Positions 1 through 9,099 of a DNA stretch of 64,000 nt are shown piece after piece. How positions within the stretch are numbered: the first letter of the stretch is position 1; each line of letters opens with the position of its first letter. The notes beneath the pieces are model-generated. The model was not told the origin of the DNA and searched no databases. It saw nothing but the letters and a program-made list of their open reading frames with translations. The translations under genes and the position numbers were made by a program. Source of the stretch: Sulfitobacter mediterraneus (GTDB lineage: Bacteria > Pseudomonadota > Alphaproteobacteria > Rhodobacterales > Rhodobacteraceae); assembly GCF_003054325.1 (NCBI RefSeq), contig NZ_QBKU01000003.1, forward strand, positions 124,001 to 188,000, in the 5' to 3' direction.

Positions 1-317
1 AGCTGGGCGGCCGCATCGCAATCATGGAAGGCGGCCGCATCGTGCAACTCGGCACCCCGCGCGAAATTTTCTCAAACCCCGCATCGGAATATGTGGCGGA
101 TTTTGTTGCCAACATGAACCCGCTGGGGGTTCTGACCGCACGCGATGTGATGGGGGCAGAGGCCGGATCAGCATCCGCCGAAGTCTCAGCCGAAACACCC
201 GTGGCCGAGCTGATAGATCAACTCAGTGGCGCAGAGACCGCCCTGAACGTGACGGACGACACAGGCACCGTCGGCACCGTCACCGCACAAAGCATCGTCG
301 AGCGGCTCAAGGGTTAG
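1..317 (+). CDS. Glycine betaine/choline-type ABC transporter ATP-binding protein, 3' end only
   Basis: The window opens inside this gene; the reading frame starts at base 3 and the upstream Walker motifs are outside. The visible part begins with the segment MEGGRIVQLGTPREIF, typical of the end of the nucleotide-binding domain in quaternary-amine transporters (ProV/ChoV/OpuA family). It continues with a short CBS-like tail of about 70 residues ending in IVERLKG. In this family the ATPase drives uptake of betaine, proline betaine or choline with an inner-membrane permease and a periplasmic binding protein. Which of these substrates applies cannot be decided from the fragment. Confidence 0.85.
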   Translation, partial: LGGRIAIMEGGRIVQLGTPREIFSNPASEYVADFVANMNPLGVLTARDVMGAEAGSASAEVSAETPVAELIDQLSGAETALNVTDDTGTVGTVTAQSIVERLKG

Positions 318-339
318 CCTTGCGGGGCAAAAACCACGC

Positions 340-362
340 GCCTTGGCCAAAAAGGCCAAGGC
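340..362 (+). terminator. Inverted repeat after the ABC ATPase gene
   Basis: A perfect 9-bp inverted repeat, GCCTTGGCC, loop AAAAA, then GGCCAAGGC, lies 22 nt after the stop codon of the ABC ATPase gene. No T-run follows, so it may stabilise the 3' end or act as a weak terminator rather than a classical intrinsic one. Confidence 0.4.
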
Positions 363-423
363 AGACAATACGATAGCTGTGATCAGGTCACGCTTGGCAT
401 GCTTTGACATGTTGAGAAAGAAA

Positions 424-499
424 TGGTGCCCCCACACGGACTCGAACCGCGGACCTATTGATTACAAATCAATTGCTCTACCAGCTGAGCTATAGGGGC
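424..499 (-). tRNA. tRNA-Thr (anticodon UGU)
   Basis: On the minus strand the sequence folds as a full cloverleaf. The acceptor stem is GCCCCTA paired with TGGGGGC, followed by discriminator A and an encoded CCA. The D arm is GCTC/GAGC, the anticodon loop is TTTGTAA with anticodon TGT, and the T arm carries TTCGAGT. The anticodon reads threonine ACA codons (and others by wobble). Length is 76 nt including CCA. It stands alone, with the unknown gene at 756 running away from it. Confidence 0.96.
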
Positions 500-755
500 A
501 GACATCAAAGATGTCAGTGCTATCTGGCGTGTGTCACCGCGTAGCGTGGGCGTTCTTTAAAAGATGATTTGGGGGGATGCAAGACATTCTCTTGAGCAAA
601 AGTCAGGAAATTTCACTTCACCCTTTTGGGGCGTTGTTGGTCGCAGTACAGCTGAAGATTGCAATGGCCCACAGGCGCAGTCAGATTGGCATTTTACACA
701 AGCCCTTCAACGCTGTATTCAACGTTCCACAGCAATAAAAATTGAGCGGTTGATC

Positions 756-1631
756 ATGCAATTGATCTTGCACACAGGTGCGCATTTCACAGAGCAAGAG
801 CGATTGATGAAATCGCTGCTGCGTAACAAGGGTGAATTTGGCCAACGCGGGATCGCTGTGCCGGGGCCGAACAGCTATCGCGGACTGATCCGCGACACGT
901 TGAACGCGATGCACCGCACGCCGGCTTCCGCTGAGGCACGTGAAGTGCTGCTGGATGTCATCCTCGACGGCAGCAAAGCAGACCGGGTGATCCTGTCCGA
1001 CCCCAACTTTTTCCGCACGCCCGCTACGGCGGTGCGCAAAGGCCAGCTTTACCCCGCAGCCGCGCGGCGCATGCGGTTTATGGCCGAACTGTTCCCCGAC
1101 GATGACCTCGAGATTTTTCTGGCGATCCGCAACCCGGCCGCGCTTTTGCCGATCCTGCACGGCAAGGCGGACAAGAAAGATCCGGACGCATTTTGGGGCC
1201 CGCACGACCCGTTGGATGTTCGGTGGTCCGAAACAATCGAAGACATCAAGGAAGCGGTGCCACATGTGCCGATCACCATCTGGTGCAACGAGGATATGCC
1301 GCTGATTTGGTCGCAGATTATCCGCGAGATGGCCGGTTTTGAGCCCCATGAAAAGGTCGCGGGCGGGTTTGACCTGCTGGCGTCGATCATGAGCAAGGAA
1401 GGTATGCAAAGGTTCCGCGCTTATCTTGATGGCCATCCCGATCTGACCGAAATTCAGAAACGCCGGGTGATCGCCGCCTTCCTCGACAAATTCGCGCTCG
1501 AAGATGAGATCGAAGAAGAGCTGGACATGGAAGGCTGGACCGAAGAACTGGTCAACGAAATGACCGATCTTTACGACGAAGATGTTCTGGCCATTCAGCG
1601 CATTCCGGGCGTGTCACTGATTACGCCCTAA
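756..1631 (+). CDS. Hypothetical protein, weakly sulfotransferase-like
   Basis: This codes for 291 residues from the ATG at 756. An in-frame open region extends up to 564, but the segment before 756 has poor coding character. The protein is soluble, with no signal peptide or membrane helix. The N-terminus (MQLILHTGAHFTEQERLMKS) resembles the strand-loop-helix that opens P-loop sulfotransferase-like proteins of roseobacters, where a His-x-Gly-x-His/Thr motif follows the first strand. The C-terminus is acidic (EDEIEEELDMEGWTEELV). I do not recognise a named family with certainty and assign no function. The gene appears to be single, with a hairpin repeat downstream. Confidence 0.7.
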   Translation: MQLILHTGAHFTEQERLMKSLLRNKGEFGQRGIAVPGPNSYRGLIRDTLNAMHRTPASAEAREVLLDVILDGSKADRVILSDPNFFRTPATAVRKGQLYPAAARRMRFMAELFPDDDLEIFLAIRNPAALLPILHGKADKKDPDAFWGPHDPLDVRWSETIEDIKEAVPHVPITIWCNEDMPLIWSQIIREMAGFEPHEKVAGGFDLLASIMSKEGMQRFRAYLDGHPDLTEIQKRRVIAAFLDKFALEDEIEEELDMEGWTEELVNEMTDLYDEDVLAIQRIPGVSLITP

Positions 1632-1697
1632 ACTTTCTGCACGATCACCGCGCCTCGCAGACACCCGGGGCCTTGCCCCGGACCCCAGAGGTTTAAG

Positions 1698-1789
1698 GGC
1701 CAAATGAAGAAAAAGTGTGTCCTTCTCTTCATTTGGCCAGAAAAACCTCCGGGGGGAGCGCCGCGCAGCGGCGGTGGGGGCTGGCCCCC
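1698..1789. repeat. Intergenic hairpin repeat, copy 1
   Basis: The first part is a perfect 13-bp inverted repeat, GGCCAAATGAAGA at 1698-1710 and TCTTCATTTGGCC at 1726-1738. After it come CCTCCGGGGGG, a GC-rich palindromic patch and GGGGGCTGGCCCCC at 1776-1789. Read on the minus strand, 1789-1726 has the same layout as the segments near 7886-7944 and 61196-61240: GGGGGCCAGCCCCC, GC-rich linker, GGAG, a T-rich patch, then GGCCAAATGAAG. It sits between two convergent genes and could also terminate both. Confidence 0.6.
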
Positions 1790-1807
1790 TTATGCGTTGA
1801 GGGGGGC

Positions 1808-3346
1808 TTAACCTTCGGTGGGCGGGGCGCCGCCCGCTTTGGTGCCCTTATCGACAAACGCTTTCAATTTATCGGCCATACTGGCGGCACTTGGTGGCGG
1901 GGCGAAGTCTCGCAAAATGCCTTGCCAGACATCTACCGCCCGCTCGGTCGAGGTTTTTGATCCTGCTTCGACCCAAGCCCCGTGATTGCTCAGATCTGCC
2001 ACCACCGGCGCGTAAAAGGCGTCGCGGTAGCGGTCCATGGTGTGTTGGGTGGCAAAGAAATGCCCGCCGGGGTCCACATCAGCCAAGGCATCCCAGCCCA
2101 GGCTAGCCTGATCTTCGGGGGTTGGCATCGCCATTTCGGCCAGTTGTTGTACGGCTTCCATATCGTTGATGAACTTTTCAAAGCCAAAGCTGAGCCCGCC
2201 TTCGAGCCAGCCTGCCGAATGCACCGTCAGCGTTGCGTTGGCTTGCAGTGCTGCCCAGAGCCCCATGTGGTTCTCACCGGCCCCCTGCGCATCAGAAGTA
2301 TTGGACGCCGAACCTGCCGCCGACCGCCAGGGCAACCCGATGTGGCGCGCCAGTTGGCCAGAACCGATGGTCAGCTTCATATGCGAAGGTGTGCCAAAGG
2401 CAGGCGATCCCGATTTCATATCAACGTTGGAAGCAAAGCCGCCGTAGGTCACTGGCGCGCCGGGTGCGGTGAGCTGCGACAGGGTGATTGCCGCCAAAGC
2501 TTCGGCATGTTGCAGCACCAGTGCACCGGCCACTGTGATGGGGGCCATTGCCCCTGCCAGACAGAAAGGGGTGATGATGGTCATCTGGCCGGCGCGGGCC
2601 ATTTCGATGATACCTTCGGCCATCGGCACGTCGATCTGACGGGGCGAATTGGTGTTGATGATGGAGTAGGACCACGATCCATTGCGCAGCTCGTCATCAG
2701 ACAACCCATGCCCCAGCGCGATCATTTCAAGGCTCTGCGAGATCTGCTTTTTCCCGCGGGCATAGATGAAGGTTGGCTTGTCGCTGATGCTCAGCTGCGC
2801 TTGCATCATGGCGTAGTGGCGCAGATGCGGCGGCACATCTTGCGGCTCTGCTGAAGGGCCGAGAATATGAATGGCATCAAAGCTTTGCACCAGTTTGAGT
2901 GTTTCCTCAAAGGTCTGCAGACACCCCGCCTGACGTCCGCGCACCGCATCAATGGTATTGGGGCAACCGGCCCCCGCTGAAAACAGCATCGCGCCCGGCT
3001 CAAACCATTGTTCGCGGTCCGGATTGGGCCCGCGCAACCGGATGGAGCTGGGCGCAGTGGCAAGGGCCGCCGCGACAAGTTCCGGCCCGATCCGTACCAT
3101 TTGACTGCTGTCATCGACGAGTGCGCCCGCATCACCAAACAGTTTCCGCGCCTCGGGCAGCAGGATTTTCATCCCCAGTTCCGACAAGGCCCTGAGCGCC
3201 ATCTGGTGCATGTTGGCAATTGCGTCATCCGAAAAAACCCTTTGAGGTTCAAAGGGATGGCGCATCTGGCGGTAAGCGCGGCTGCGCGGCGGGGTGCTGG
3301 TGTCAGGGGCTTGGCGGGCGCGGCGACCTGTGCGGAGGCTCATCAT
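1808..3346 (-). CDS. Trimethylamine methyltransferase (MttB) superfamily protein, non-pyrrolysine type
   Basis: The protein has 512 residues and the COG5598 MttB-like fold throughout, for example the stretches [28 protein letters not shown] and [19 protein letters not shown]. The family moves a methyl group from a methylated amine to a corrinoid protein. True MttB reads an in-frame amber codon as pyrrolysine. Here the frame is open with no internal TAG, so this is a non-Pyl member, a group that includes glycine betaine demethylases. The first codons are ATG-ATG with AAAGGA just upstream. No corrinoid protein or methyltransferase partner lies next to it. The gene diverges from the anthraniloyl-CoA operon. 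The substrate is unknown. Confidence 0.85.
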   Translation of the reverse strand: MMSLRTGRRARQAPDTSTPPRSRAYRQMRHPFEPQRVFSDDAIANMHQMALRALSELGMKILLPEARKLFGDAGALVDDSSQMVRIGPELVAAALATAPSSIRLRGPNPDREQWFEPGAMLFSAGAGCPNTIDAVRGRQAGCLQTFEETLKLVQSFDAIHILGPSAEPQDVPPHLRHYAMMQAQLSISDKPTFIYARGKKQISQSLEMIALGHGLSDDELRNGSWSYSIINTNSPRQIDVPMAEGIIEMARAGQMTIITPFCLAGAMAPITVAGALVLQHAEALAAITLSQLTAPGAPVTYGGFASNVDMKSGSPAFGTPSHMKLTIGSGQLARHIGLPWRSAAGSASNTSDAQGAGENHMGLWAALQANATLTVHSAGWLEGGLSFGFEKFINDMEAVQQLAEMAMPTPEDQASLGWDALADVDPGGHFFATQHTMDRYRDAFYAPVVADLSNHGAWVEAGSKTSTERAVDVWQGILRDFAPPPSAASMADKLKAFVDKGTKAGGAPPTEG

Positions 3347-3474
3347 TTTTCCTTTCGTGTTGGCACCACCGTTGCATCCCGCATCGCACCTTGTCGCGTC
3401 TTATGTCCGACAAAACAGGTCGCTTTCAACGCGAGGTGGCCGGAAAAATGGCCCGGCAAGGCGCAAGGTAAAAT

Positions 3475-3492
3475 TATTTTATATCTAAAATA
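3475..3492. promoter_or_regulatory. AT-rich inverted repeat, candidate MarR operator
   Basis: TATTTTA, a 4-nt loop TATC, then TAAAATA form a perfect 7-bp inverted repeat. It stands out as an AT island in GC-rich DNA between the divergent mttB-like gene and the anthraniloyl-CoA operon. It ends 8 nt before the -35-like box at 3500. Such AT-rich dyads are typical targets of MarR-family regulators, and one is encoded in the operon (6564-7043). The link is inference. Confidence 0.4.
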
Positions 3493-3499
3493 TTTTTAC

Positions 3500-3528
3500 T
3501 TGAAGCAAATCCCGACTCACCATACCTT
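3500..3528 (+). promoter_or_regulatory. Candidate sigma-70 promoter of the anthraniloyl-CoA operon
   Basis: TTGAAG at 3500-3505 and TACCTT at 3523-3528 are separated by 17 nt and lie 31 nt before the ATG at 3560. The ribosome-binding sequence GAGGGAGAGG follows. The spacing is ideal but the -10 hexamer is a weak match. Confidence 0.4.
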
Positions 3529-3559
3529 TCCCGCAAATGGACATCTGAGGGAGAGGCTG

Positions 3560-5851
3560 ATGCGTGCAATCTGTTTGGGCGGCGGGCCTGCGGGGCTCTA
3601 TTTCGCAATCTCGTTGAAACTGCGCCAACCGGACGCGGATGTGACTGTGCTTGAGCGGAACAAGCCCGACGACACCTTTGGGTGGGGCGTGGTTCTGTCG
3701 GATGAAACGCTTGATAATCTGGAGGTGAATGATCCGGTCTCGGCAGCTGTGATCCGCAGCCATTTTGCCTACTGGGATGATGTGGCGCTGATCTACAAGG
3801 ATCAAAAGACCGTCAGCTCCGGCCACGGGTTCTGCGGTATCGGGCGGATGCGCCTGTTGCAAATCTTGCAAGACCGTGCGCGTGATTTGGGCGTGAACCT
3901 GCAGTTCGAGACCGAAGTGCATGCCGCCTCGCATTACATGGATGAGTATGATCTGGTGGTGGCCTGTGACGGGCTCAACTCCAAGACCCGGTTGGAATTT
4001 CAAGAGACCTTTCAACCCGATATCGACGTGCGCAAATGCCAGTTTATCTGGCTCGGAACCCATCAGAAATTTGATGACGCTTTCACCTTTATCTTTGAAA
4101 AGACAGACAAGGGCTGGATTTGGGTGCATGCCTATCAATTCGACGATGAGACCGCGACCTTCATCGTTGAATGCAATCAAGACACCTTTGATGCCTATGG
4201 CTTTGGCGAGAAGACCCAAGAAGAAACCATCGCCATCTGTGAAGAGATCTTTAAGGACCATCTGGGCGGCCATGCCTTGATGACCAACGCCAAGCACATC
4301 CGTGGCTCCGCCTGGATACAATTCCCCCGCGTGCTCTGCGAAAAATGGAGCCACAAGAACGTGGTTCTACTGGGCGATGCTTCGGCCACTGCGCATTTCT
4401 CCATCGGGTCAGGCAGCAAGCTGGCAATGGAATCGGCGATTTCTCTGGCCGATCATGTGACCGCAGAGAGCGATATCGAGGTCGCCTTTCAGAAGTACGA
4501 AGACGCCCGCCGTCTGGAAGTACTTCGCCTGCAATCTGCTGCGCGTAACTCATTGGAATGGTTCGAGGATGTGGAGCGGTATCTTGATCTTGATCCGGTG
4601 CAGTTGAACTATTCCATGCTCACCCGCAGCCAGCGGATCAGCCATGAAAACCTGCGCGAGCGGGATGCAAAATGGCTCGAAGGGGCGGAACGTTGGTTCA
4701 TGGAACAAGCCGGTGCCGGGGCCAACGGCCCGGTGCGTGCGCCGATGTTTGCCCCGTTCCAGCTGCGCGATATGAAGCTGGAGAACCGTGTCGTGGTCTC
4801 GCCCATGGCGCAATACAAGGCCGTGGACGGCTGCCCGACCGATTGGCATCTGATCCATTATGGTGAACGGGCCAAAGGCGGCGCGGCGCTGGTTTACACG
4901 GAAATGACCTGTGTGTCTCCCAAAGGGCGGATCACGCCAGGCTGTCCGGGTCTTTACGCGCCTGAGCATGAGGCGGCATGGAAACGGCTGGTGGATTTCA
5001 CCCATGCCGAGACCGACGCGAAAATCTGCTGTCAGATCGGCCATGCGGGGCGCAAAGGCTCCACCCGGATCGGTTGGGAAGGCATGGACAAACCGCTGGC
5101 CTCGGGCAACTGGGATCTAGTGTCAGCCTCCGCAATTCCGTGGTCGGACGAGAATGCGGTGCCCCGTGCCGCAACCCGCGCGGATATGGATCAGGTCCGG
5201 GATGAGTTTGTAAGCGCTGCCGAAATGGCGGATCGGGCTGGCTTTGACATGATCGAACTGCATGCCGCGCATGGCTATCTGATCTCGTCCTTCATCTCGC
5301 CCCTGTCCAACAGCCGCACCGACGAATATGGCGGCCCTCTGGAAAACCGGATGCGCTATCCGCTTGAGGTTTTCAACGCCATGCGGGCGGTCTGGCCGGA
5401 GAGCAAGCCGATGTCGGTGCGTATCTCGGCCAGCGACTGGGCCGGTGATGATGGCGTGACCCCCGAAGAAGCCGTTGAGATTGCCAAGATGTTCGAGGCC
5501 GCAGGCGCAGACATCATTGATGTCTCCGCAGGCCAGACCAGCACCGAAGGCCAGCCGGTCTATGGCCGGATGTTCCAGACACCGTTCTCGGACCGTATCC
5601 GCAACGATGGCGGCATCAAAACGATGGCGGTGGGCAATATCTATGAACCTGACCATGTCAATTCCATCCTGATGGCGGGCCGCGCTGATCTGGTCTGCCT
5701 TGCGCGGCCACATCTGGCCGACCCCTATTGGACCTTGCATGCAGCAACCGAAATTGGCGATCGTCATGCCAAATGGCCGCTGCCCTATGAGGCGGGCCGG
5801 GATCAGGCATGGCGGTTGGCGGACCGTGCCGCAGAGATGGAGAAAGTATGA
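3560..5851 (+). CDS. 2-Aminobenzoyl-CoA (anthraniloyl-CoA) monooxygenase/reductase, two-domain flavoenzyme
   Basis: This 763-residue protein has two flavoprotein halves. Residues 1 to about 385 are a class A FAD monooxygenase, with the nucleotide fold [12 protein letters not shown] near residue 6 and a [14 protein letters not shown] flavin motif. From about residue 393 an old-yellow-enzyme-type FMN reductase follows, with [21 protein letters not shown] and NSRTDEYGG. This architecture is that of the Azoarcus enzyme (AbmA) that hydroxylates and reduces 2-aminobenzoyl-CoA without ring cleavage by a dioxygenase. The simpler salicylyl-CoA 5-hydroxylases lack the second half. The open frame extends upstream to 3008, but the ATG at 3560 has a strong ribosome site and starts at the FAD fold. 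Its neighbours (CoA ligase, kynU) support anthraniloyl-CoA as substrate. Confidence 0.88.
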   Translation: MRAICLGGGPAGLYFAISLKLRQPDADVTVLERNKPDDTFGWGVVLSDETLDNLEVNDPVSAAVIRSHFAYWDDVALIYKDQKTVSSGHGFCGIGRMRLLQILQDRARDLGVNLQFETEVHAASHYMDEYDLVVACDGLNSKTRLEFQETFQPDIDVRKCQFIWLGTHQKFDDAFTFIFEKTDKGWIWVHAYQFDDETATFIVECNQDTFDAYGFGEKTQEETIAICEEIFKDHLGGHALMTNAKHIRGSAWIQFPRVLCEKWSHKNVVLLGDASATAHFSIGSGSKLAMESAISLADHVTAESDIEVAFQKYEDARRLEVLRLQSAARNSLEWFEDVERYLDLDPVQLNYSMLTRSQRISHENLRERDAKWLEGAERWFMEQAGAGANGPVRAPMFAPFQLRDMKLENRVVVSPMAQYKAVDGCPTDWHLIHYGERAKGGAALVYTEMTCVSPKGRITPGCPGLYAPEHEAAWKRLVDFTHAETDAKICCQIGHAGRKGSTRIGWEGMDKPLASGNWDLVSASAIPWSDENAVPRAATRADMDQVRDEFVSAAEMADRAGFDMIELHAAHGYLISSFISPLSNSRTDEYGGPLENRMRYPLEVFNAMRAVWPESKPMSVRISASDWAGDDGVTPEEAVEIAKMFEAAGADIIDVSAGQTSTEGQPVYGRMFQTPFSDRIRNDGGIKTMAVGNIYEPDHVNSILMAGRADLVCLARPHLADPYWTLHAATEIGDRHAKWPLPYEAGRDQAWRLADRAAEMEKV

Positions 5852-6567
5852 GACGCATCTTAATCACGGGTGGCGGATCAGGCATTGGCCGCGCCATTGC
5901 ACAGCACTACGCCGATCAAGGGGATGACGTGACCATCGCCGGGCGGCGCATGGACGCGCTTGCGGAAACCGATGGCGGGCGCGGGATGACCTGCAAACAG
6001 GTTGATGTGACGGATGAAACCTCGGTCAAAGCACTGTTCGATAAGCCTTATGATGTGGTGATCGCCAATGCGGGTGCTGGCACGGCGATGCGCGTTGCCG
6101 ACATGCCACTGGAGGTTTGGCAAAGCACGCTTGCGGTCAATCTGACTGGGGTGTTCCTGACCTTCCGCGAGGCGCTTAATGGAATGACAGCGGGCGGGCG
6201 GCTGATTGCCATCGCCTCCACAGCCAGCCTCAAGGGCGGGGCCAATATTGCGTCTTACGCGGCAGCCAAACACGGTGTTCTTGGGTTGGTGCGGTCCTTG
6301 GCCGTGGAACTGGCCCGCGAGGGTATCACCTGCAACGCGGTCTGCCCGGGATTTGTCGATACCGATATGGGGCAGGCTGCGGTCACAGGGGTGATGGAAC
6401 GCATGAACATCCCGCGCGAAAAGGCCGAGAAAATGGTGGTGGGCGGCAACCCGATGCGCCGGATGATCAATACAGATGAAGTGGTCGCTGCGGTACAATT
6501 CCTGGCATCCCCCGAGGCGTCGATGGTCAACGGTCACGCATTAAGCGTTTCGGGCGGGGAAATATGA
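5848..6567 (+). CDS. Short-chain dehydrogenase/reductase
   Basis: This 239-residue classical SDR has the NAD(P) motif TGGGSGIG near the N-terminus, NAGAG near residue 75, and the active-site YAAAK with an upstream Ser (IASTAS). The ATG overlaps the stop codon of the monooxygenase/reductase (ATGA), which fixes the start and implies translational coupling. In the aerobic anthraniloyl-CoA route, a dehydrogenase is expected to act on the hydroxy/oxo-cyclohexene-carboxyl-CoA intermediates made by the upstream enzyme. The exact step is inferred from position only. Confidence 0.85.
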   Translation: MRRILITGGGSGIGRAIAQHYADQGDDVTIAGRRMDALAETDGGRGMTCKQVDVTDETSVKALFDKPYDVVIANAGAGTAMRVADMPLEVWQSTLAVNLTGVFLTFREALNGMTAGGRLIAIASTASLKGGANIASYAAAKHGVLGLVRSLAVELAREGITCNAVCPGFVDTDMGQAAVTGVMERMNIPREKAEKMVVGGNPMRRMINTDEVVAAVQFLASPEASMVNGHALSVSGGEI

Positions 6568-7043
6568 CCGCCGCAAAAGATCGTGTGCGTCTCTGGCTGC
6601 GGCTGCTGAAAGTGGTGCGCGGGATCGAACATCAACTGCGCGACAACCTGCGCCGCGACTACAACACCACGCTGCCGCGCTTTGACGTGATGTCAGCCCT
6701 GTCGCGCCATCCCGAAGGCCTGAAGATGAGCCAGCTGTCGGGCGTGCTGCGGGTCTCCAATGGCAATGTCACGGGCATTGCCGACCGGCTGAGCGATGAG
6801 GGGTTTGTGGAGCGCATCGCCGTACCGGGCGACCGCCGCGCCACCCGCCTGCGCCTGACCCGCGAGGGGGAGGCGGAATTTGCCCGCCAGGCATTGTCTC
6901 ACGAAAAATGGGTGGATCTTATGCTAACGGATGTGACCCCCGAAGACGCCCGCGCCATGGCTGCGCGACTGCAAGCCTTTGCCGATGCGGCGGACCGGGC
7001 AGATATGGAAATGAACAAAAAGGAACCTGAGAATGCGCAGTGA
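6564..7043 (+). CDS. MarR family transcriptional regulator
   Basis: The protein has 159 residues and a winged helix-turn-helix of MarR type: [16 protein letters not shown], then [19 protein letters not shown] (recognition helix), then the wing [11 protein letters not shown]. MarR proteins bind AT-rich dyads as dimers and often release DNA on binding an aromatic acid or its CoA thioester. Its location inside the operon, overlapping the SDR gene by 4 nt and the hydratase gene by 11 nt, makes it the likely local regulator. Anthraniloyl-CoA or a related thioester is a plausible ligand by analogy with other aryl-CoA-responsive MarR proteins, but this is untested. Confidence 0.88.
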   Translation: MTAAKDRVRLWLRLLKVVRGIEHQLRDNLRRDYNTTLPRFDVMSALSRHPEGLKMSQLSGVLRVSNGNVTGIADRLSDEGFVERIAVPGDRRATRLRLTREGEAEFARQALSHEKWVDLMLTDVTPEDARAMAARLQAFADAADRADMEMNKKEPENAQ

Positions 7044-7833
7044 TGTGAAACATTTTCTTTGTGATATCAAAGACGGCATCGCCACGGTGCGGCTCGACCG
7101 GCCTGACCGGAAGAACCCGCTGACCTTCGACAGCTACGCCGAATTGCGCGACTGGTTCCGCGATCTGGTCTATGCCGACGACGTGGATATCGTGATCTTT
7201 GGCTCAAACGGCGGCAACTTCAGCTCGGGCGGCGATGTGCATGATATCATTGGGCCTTTGACCCGCATGAATATGAAGGAACTGCTGCAGTTCACCCGTA
7301 TGACCGGCGATCTGGTCAAGGCAATTGTGAACTGCGGCAAGCCGGTGATTGCGGTGGTGGACGGCATCTGTGTGGGGGCCGGCGCGATCATTGCGATGGC
7401 GTCCGATCTGCGGCTGGCGACGCCCGAGGCCAAAACGGCGTTTCTGTTCACCCGTGTCGGCCTTGCGGGCTGTGACATGGGGGCTTGTGCGATCCTGCCC
7501 CGCATCATCGGCCAGACCCGCGCGGCAGAGCTGCTTTATACAGGGCGGTCGATGTCAGCAGAAGAAGGCGAACGCTGGGGCTTTTTCAACCGTTTGGTGG
7601 ATGGCACCGATCTGGACGCTGAGGCGCTGGCCTTTGCCAAGAAGATCCAGGCCGGGCCGAACTTTGCCCATATGATGACCAAGACGATGCTGGCGCAGGA
7701 ATGGTCGATGTCGATTGAGCAAGCGATTGAAGCCGAGGCGCAGGCGCAGGCGATTTGCATGCAGACCGGCGATTTTGAGCGGGCCTATAAGGCCTTTGTC
7801 GCCAAGGAACGGCCCGTGTTCGAAGGCGATTGA
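7033..7833 (+). CDS. Enoyl-CoA hydratase/isomerase family protein
   Basis: This crotonase-fold protein has 266 residues. Oxyanion-hole segments are visible at [14 protein letters not shown] (about residue 57 onward) and [19 protein letters not shown], followed by [21 protein letters not shown]. Members hydrate enoyl-CoA or open alicyclic CoA rings by hydrolysis. The position between the regulator and an acyl-CoA dehydrogenase fits the ring-opening/beta-oxidation stage after 2-aminobenzoyl-CoA monooxygenase/reductase. The start overlaps the end of the marR gene by 11 nt. Confidence 0.85.
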   Translation: MRSDVKHFLCDIKDGIATVRLDRPDRKNPLTFDSYAELRDWFRDLVYADDVDIVIFGSNGGNFSSGGDVHDIIGPLTRMNMKELLQFTRMTGDLVKAIVNCGKPVIAVVDGICVGAGAIIAMASDLRLATPEAKTAFLFTRVGLAGCDMGACAILPRIIGQTRAAELLYTGRSMSAEEGERWGFFNRLVDGTDLDAEALAFAKKIQAGPNFAHMMTKTMLAQEWSMSIEQAIEAEAQAQAICMQTGDFERAYKAFVAKERPVFEGD

Positions 7834-7856
7834 GCCTCACATCGACAAGCGACACT

Positions 7857-7944
7857 TTGGGGGCCAGCCCCCAAACAAAGCTACATTGGGGGCCAGCCCC
7901 CAAACCCCCGGAGATATTTCGGGCCAAAAAGGGAAGAGGGAGGA
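7857..7944 (+). repeat. Intergenic repeat, copy 2, with a duplicated hairpin
   Basis: The palindromic unit TTGGGGGCCAGCCCCCAA occurs twice, at 7857-7874 and 7886-7903. After the second unit come CCCCCGGAG, ATATTTCGGGCC and AAAAAGGGAAGAGGG. The last purine tract runs directly into the ribosome-binding site AGGAG of the acyl-CoA dehydrogenase gene (ATG at 7950). The layout matches the minus strand of the repeat at 1698-1789. The element sits within an otherwise overlapping operon. Confidence 0.65.
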
Positions 7945-7949
7945 GCGCA

Positions 7950-9098
7950 ATGCCGGATCGTAGTTTTCTGACATGGCCGTTTTTTGAGGACCACCATCGG
8001 GAACTGGCCGCGGCGCTGGACGCTTGGGCACAGCAGAACCTTGGGGCGGTGGATCACAGCGATACCGATGCCGCCTGCCGTGACCTGGTGGCAATGCTGG
8101 GGCAGGGCGGTTGGCTGCGTCATTCGGGGGCAGAGGCGGGCGAGAGCCTTGATGTGCGGTCGCTGTGCCTGATCCGCGAGACCTTGGCACGATATGACGG
8201 GTTGGCGGATTTTTCCTTTGCGATGCAGGGGCTTGGCACTGGCGCGATCTCGCTCTTTGGTAATGCAGAGCAGCAGGCAGACTGGCTGCCCAAGACCCGC
8301 AGCGGGGCGGCGATATCGGCCTTTGCCTTGACCGAACCACAATCCGGATCGGATGTGGCCAATTCCACCATGACGGCCGAGGCGGATGGCAATGGTTTTG
8401 TCCTGAACGGGCGCAAAACCTGGATTTCCAATGGCGGAATTGCCGATGTTTACACAGTCTTTGCCCGCACCGGAGAGGCACCGGGGGCCAAGGGGCTTTC
8501 GGCCTTTGTGGTACCAGCGGATACGCCGGGGTTAAAGATCGAAGCGCGGCTTGAGGTGATGGCGCCGCATCCTTTGGCGACCTTGCATTTTGACGATGTG
8601 AAACTGCCCGGATCGGCCCTGTTGGGCGAGCGTGGCAAAGGCTTTGCCATCGCGATGTCGGTGTTGGATGTGTTTCGCTCCACCGTGGCGGCGGCGGCGC
8701 TGGGATTTGCGCGGCGGGCGCTGGATGAGGCGTTGGAGCGGGTCAGCACCCGCCATGTTCAGGGTGCGCCCTTGGCGGATTTGCAGCTGGTGCAGGGGCA
8801 TATCGCTGATATGGCGGTGGATGTGGATGCCTCGGCCTTGCTGATCTATCGCGCCGCTTGGGCCAAGGACAGCGGCGCGGCACGGGTCACCCGCGAGGCC
8901 GCGATGGCCAAGCTGTTTGCCACAGATCATGCGCAACAAGTAATTGATAAGGCTGTGCAATTGCACGGGGGCGACGGCGTGCGCCATGGCGAAACCGTTG
9001 AACGGCTTTACCGCGAGATCCGCGCCTTGCGCATCTATGAAGGTGCATCGGATGTGCAGCGGGTGGTGATTGCACGCCAAACATTGGGAGGACGCTGA
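7950..9098 (+). CDS. Acyl-CoA dehydrogenase family protein
   Basis: The protein has 382 residues. Recognisable blocks are [20 protein letters not shown] (flavin/substrate contact), [18 protein letters not shown], and the C-terminal [35 protein letters not shown] with the ACAD signature. FAD-dependent alpha,beta-oxidation of an acyl-CoA is the family reaction, passing electrons to ETF. In this operon it would oxidise an alicyclic or dicarboxyl-CoA intermediate of the anthraniloyl-CoA route. ATG at 7950 is preceded by AGGAG. An upstream in-frame extension to 7830 reads through the repeat element and is unlikely to be translated. Confidence 0.87.
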   Translation: MPDRSFLTWPFFEDHHRELAAALDAWAQQNLGAVDHSDTDAACRDLVAMLGQGGWLRHSGAEAGESLDVRSLCLIRETLARYDGLADFSFAMQGLGTGAISLFGNAEQQADWLPKTRSGAAISAFALTEPQSGSDVANSTMTAEADGNGFVLNGRKTWISNGGIADVYTVFARTGEAPGAKGLSAFVVPADTPGLKIEARLEVMAPHPLATLHFDDVKLPGSALLGERGKGFAIAMSVLDVFRSTVAAAALGFARRALDEALERVSTRHVQGAPLADLQLVQGHIADMAVDVDASALLIYRAAWAKDSGAARVTREAAMAKLFATDHAQQVIDKAVQLHGGDGVRHGETVERLYREIRALRIYEGASDVQRVVIARQTLGGR

Positions 9099-9099
9099 G

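Noticed and set aside
1808..3346. Pyrrolysine-containing trimethylamine methyltransferase
   Set aside because: The frame has no in-frame amber codon, so it is a non-Pyl member of the family.
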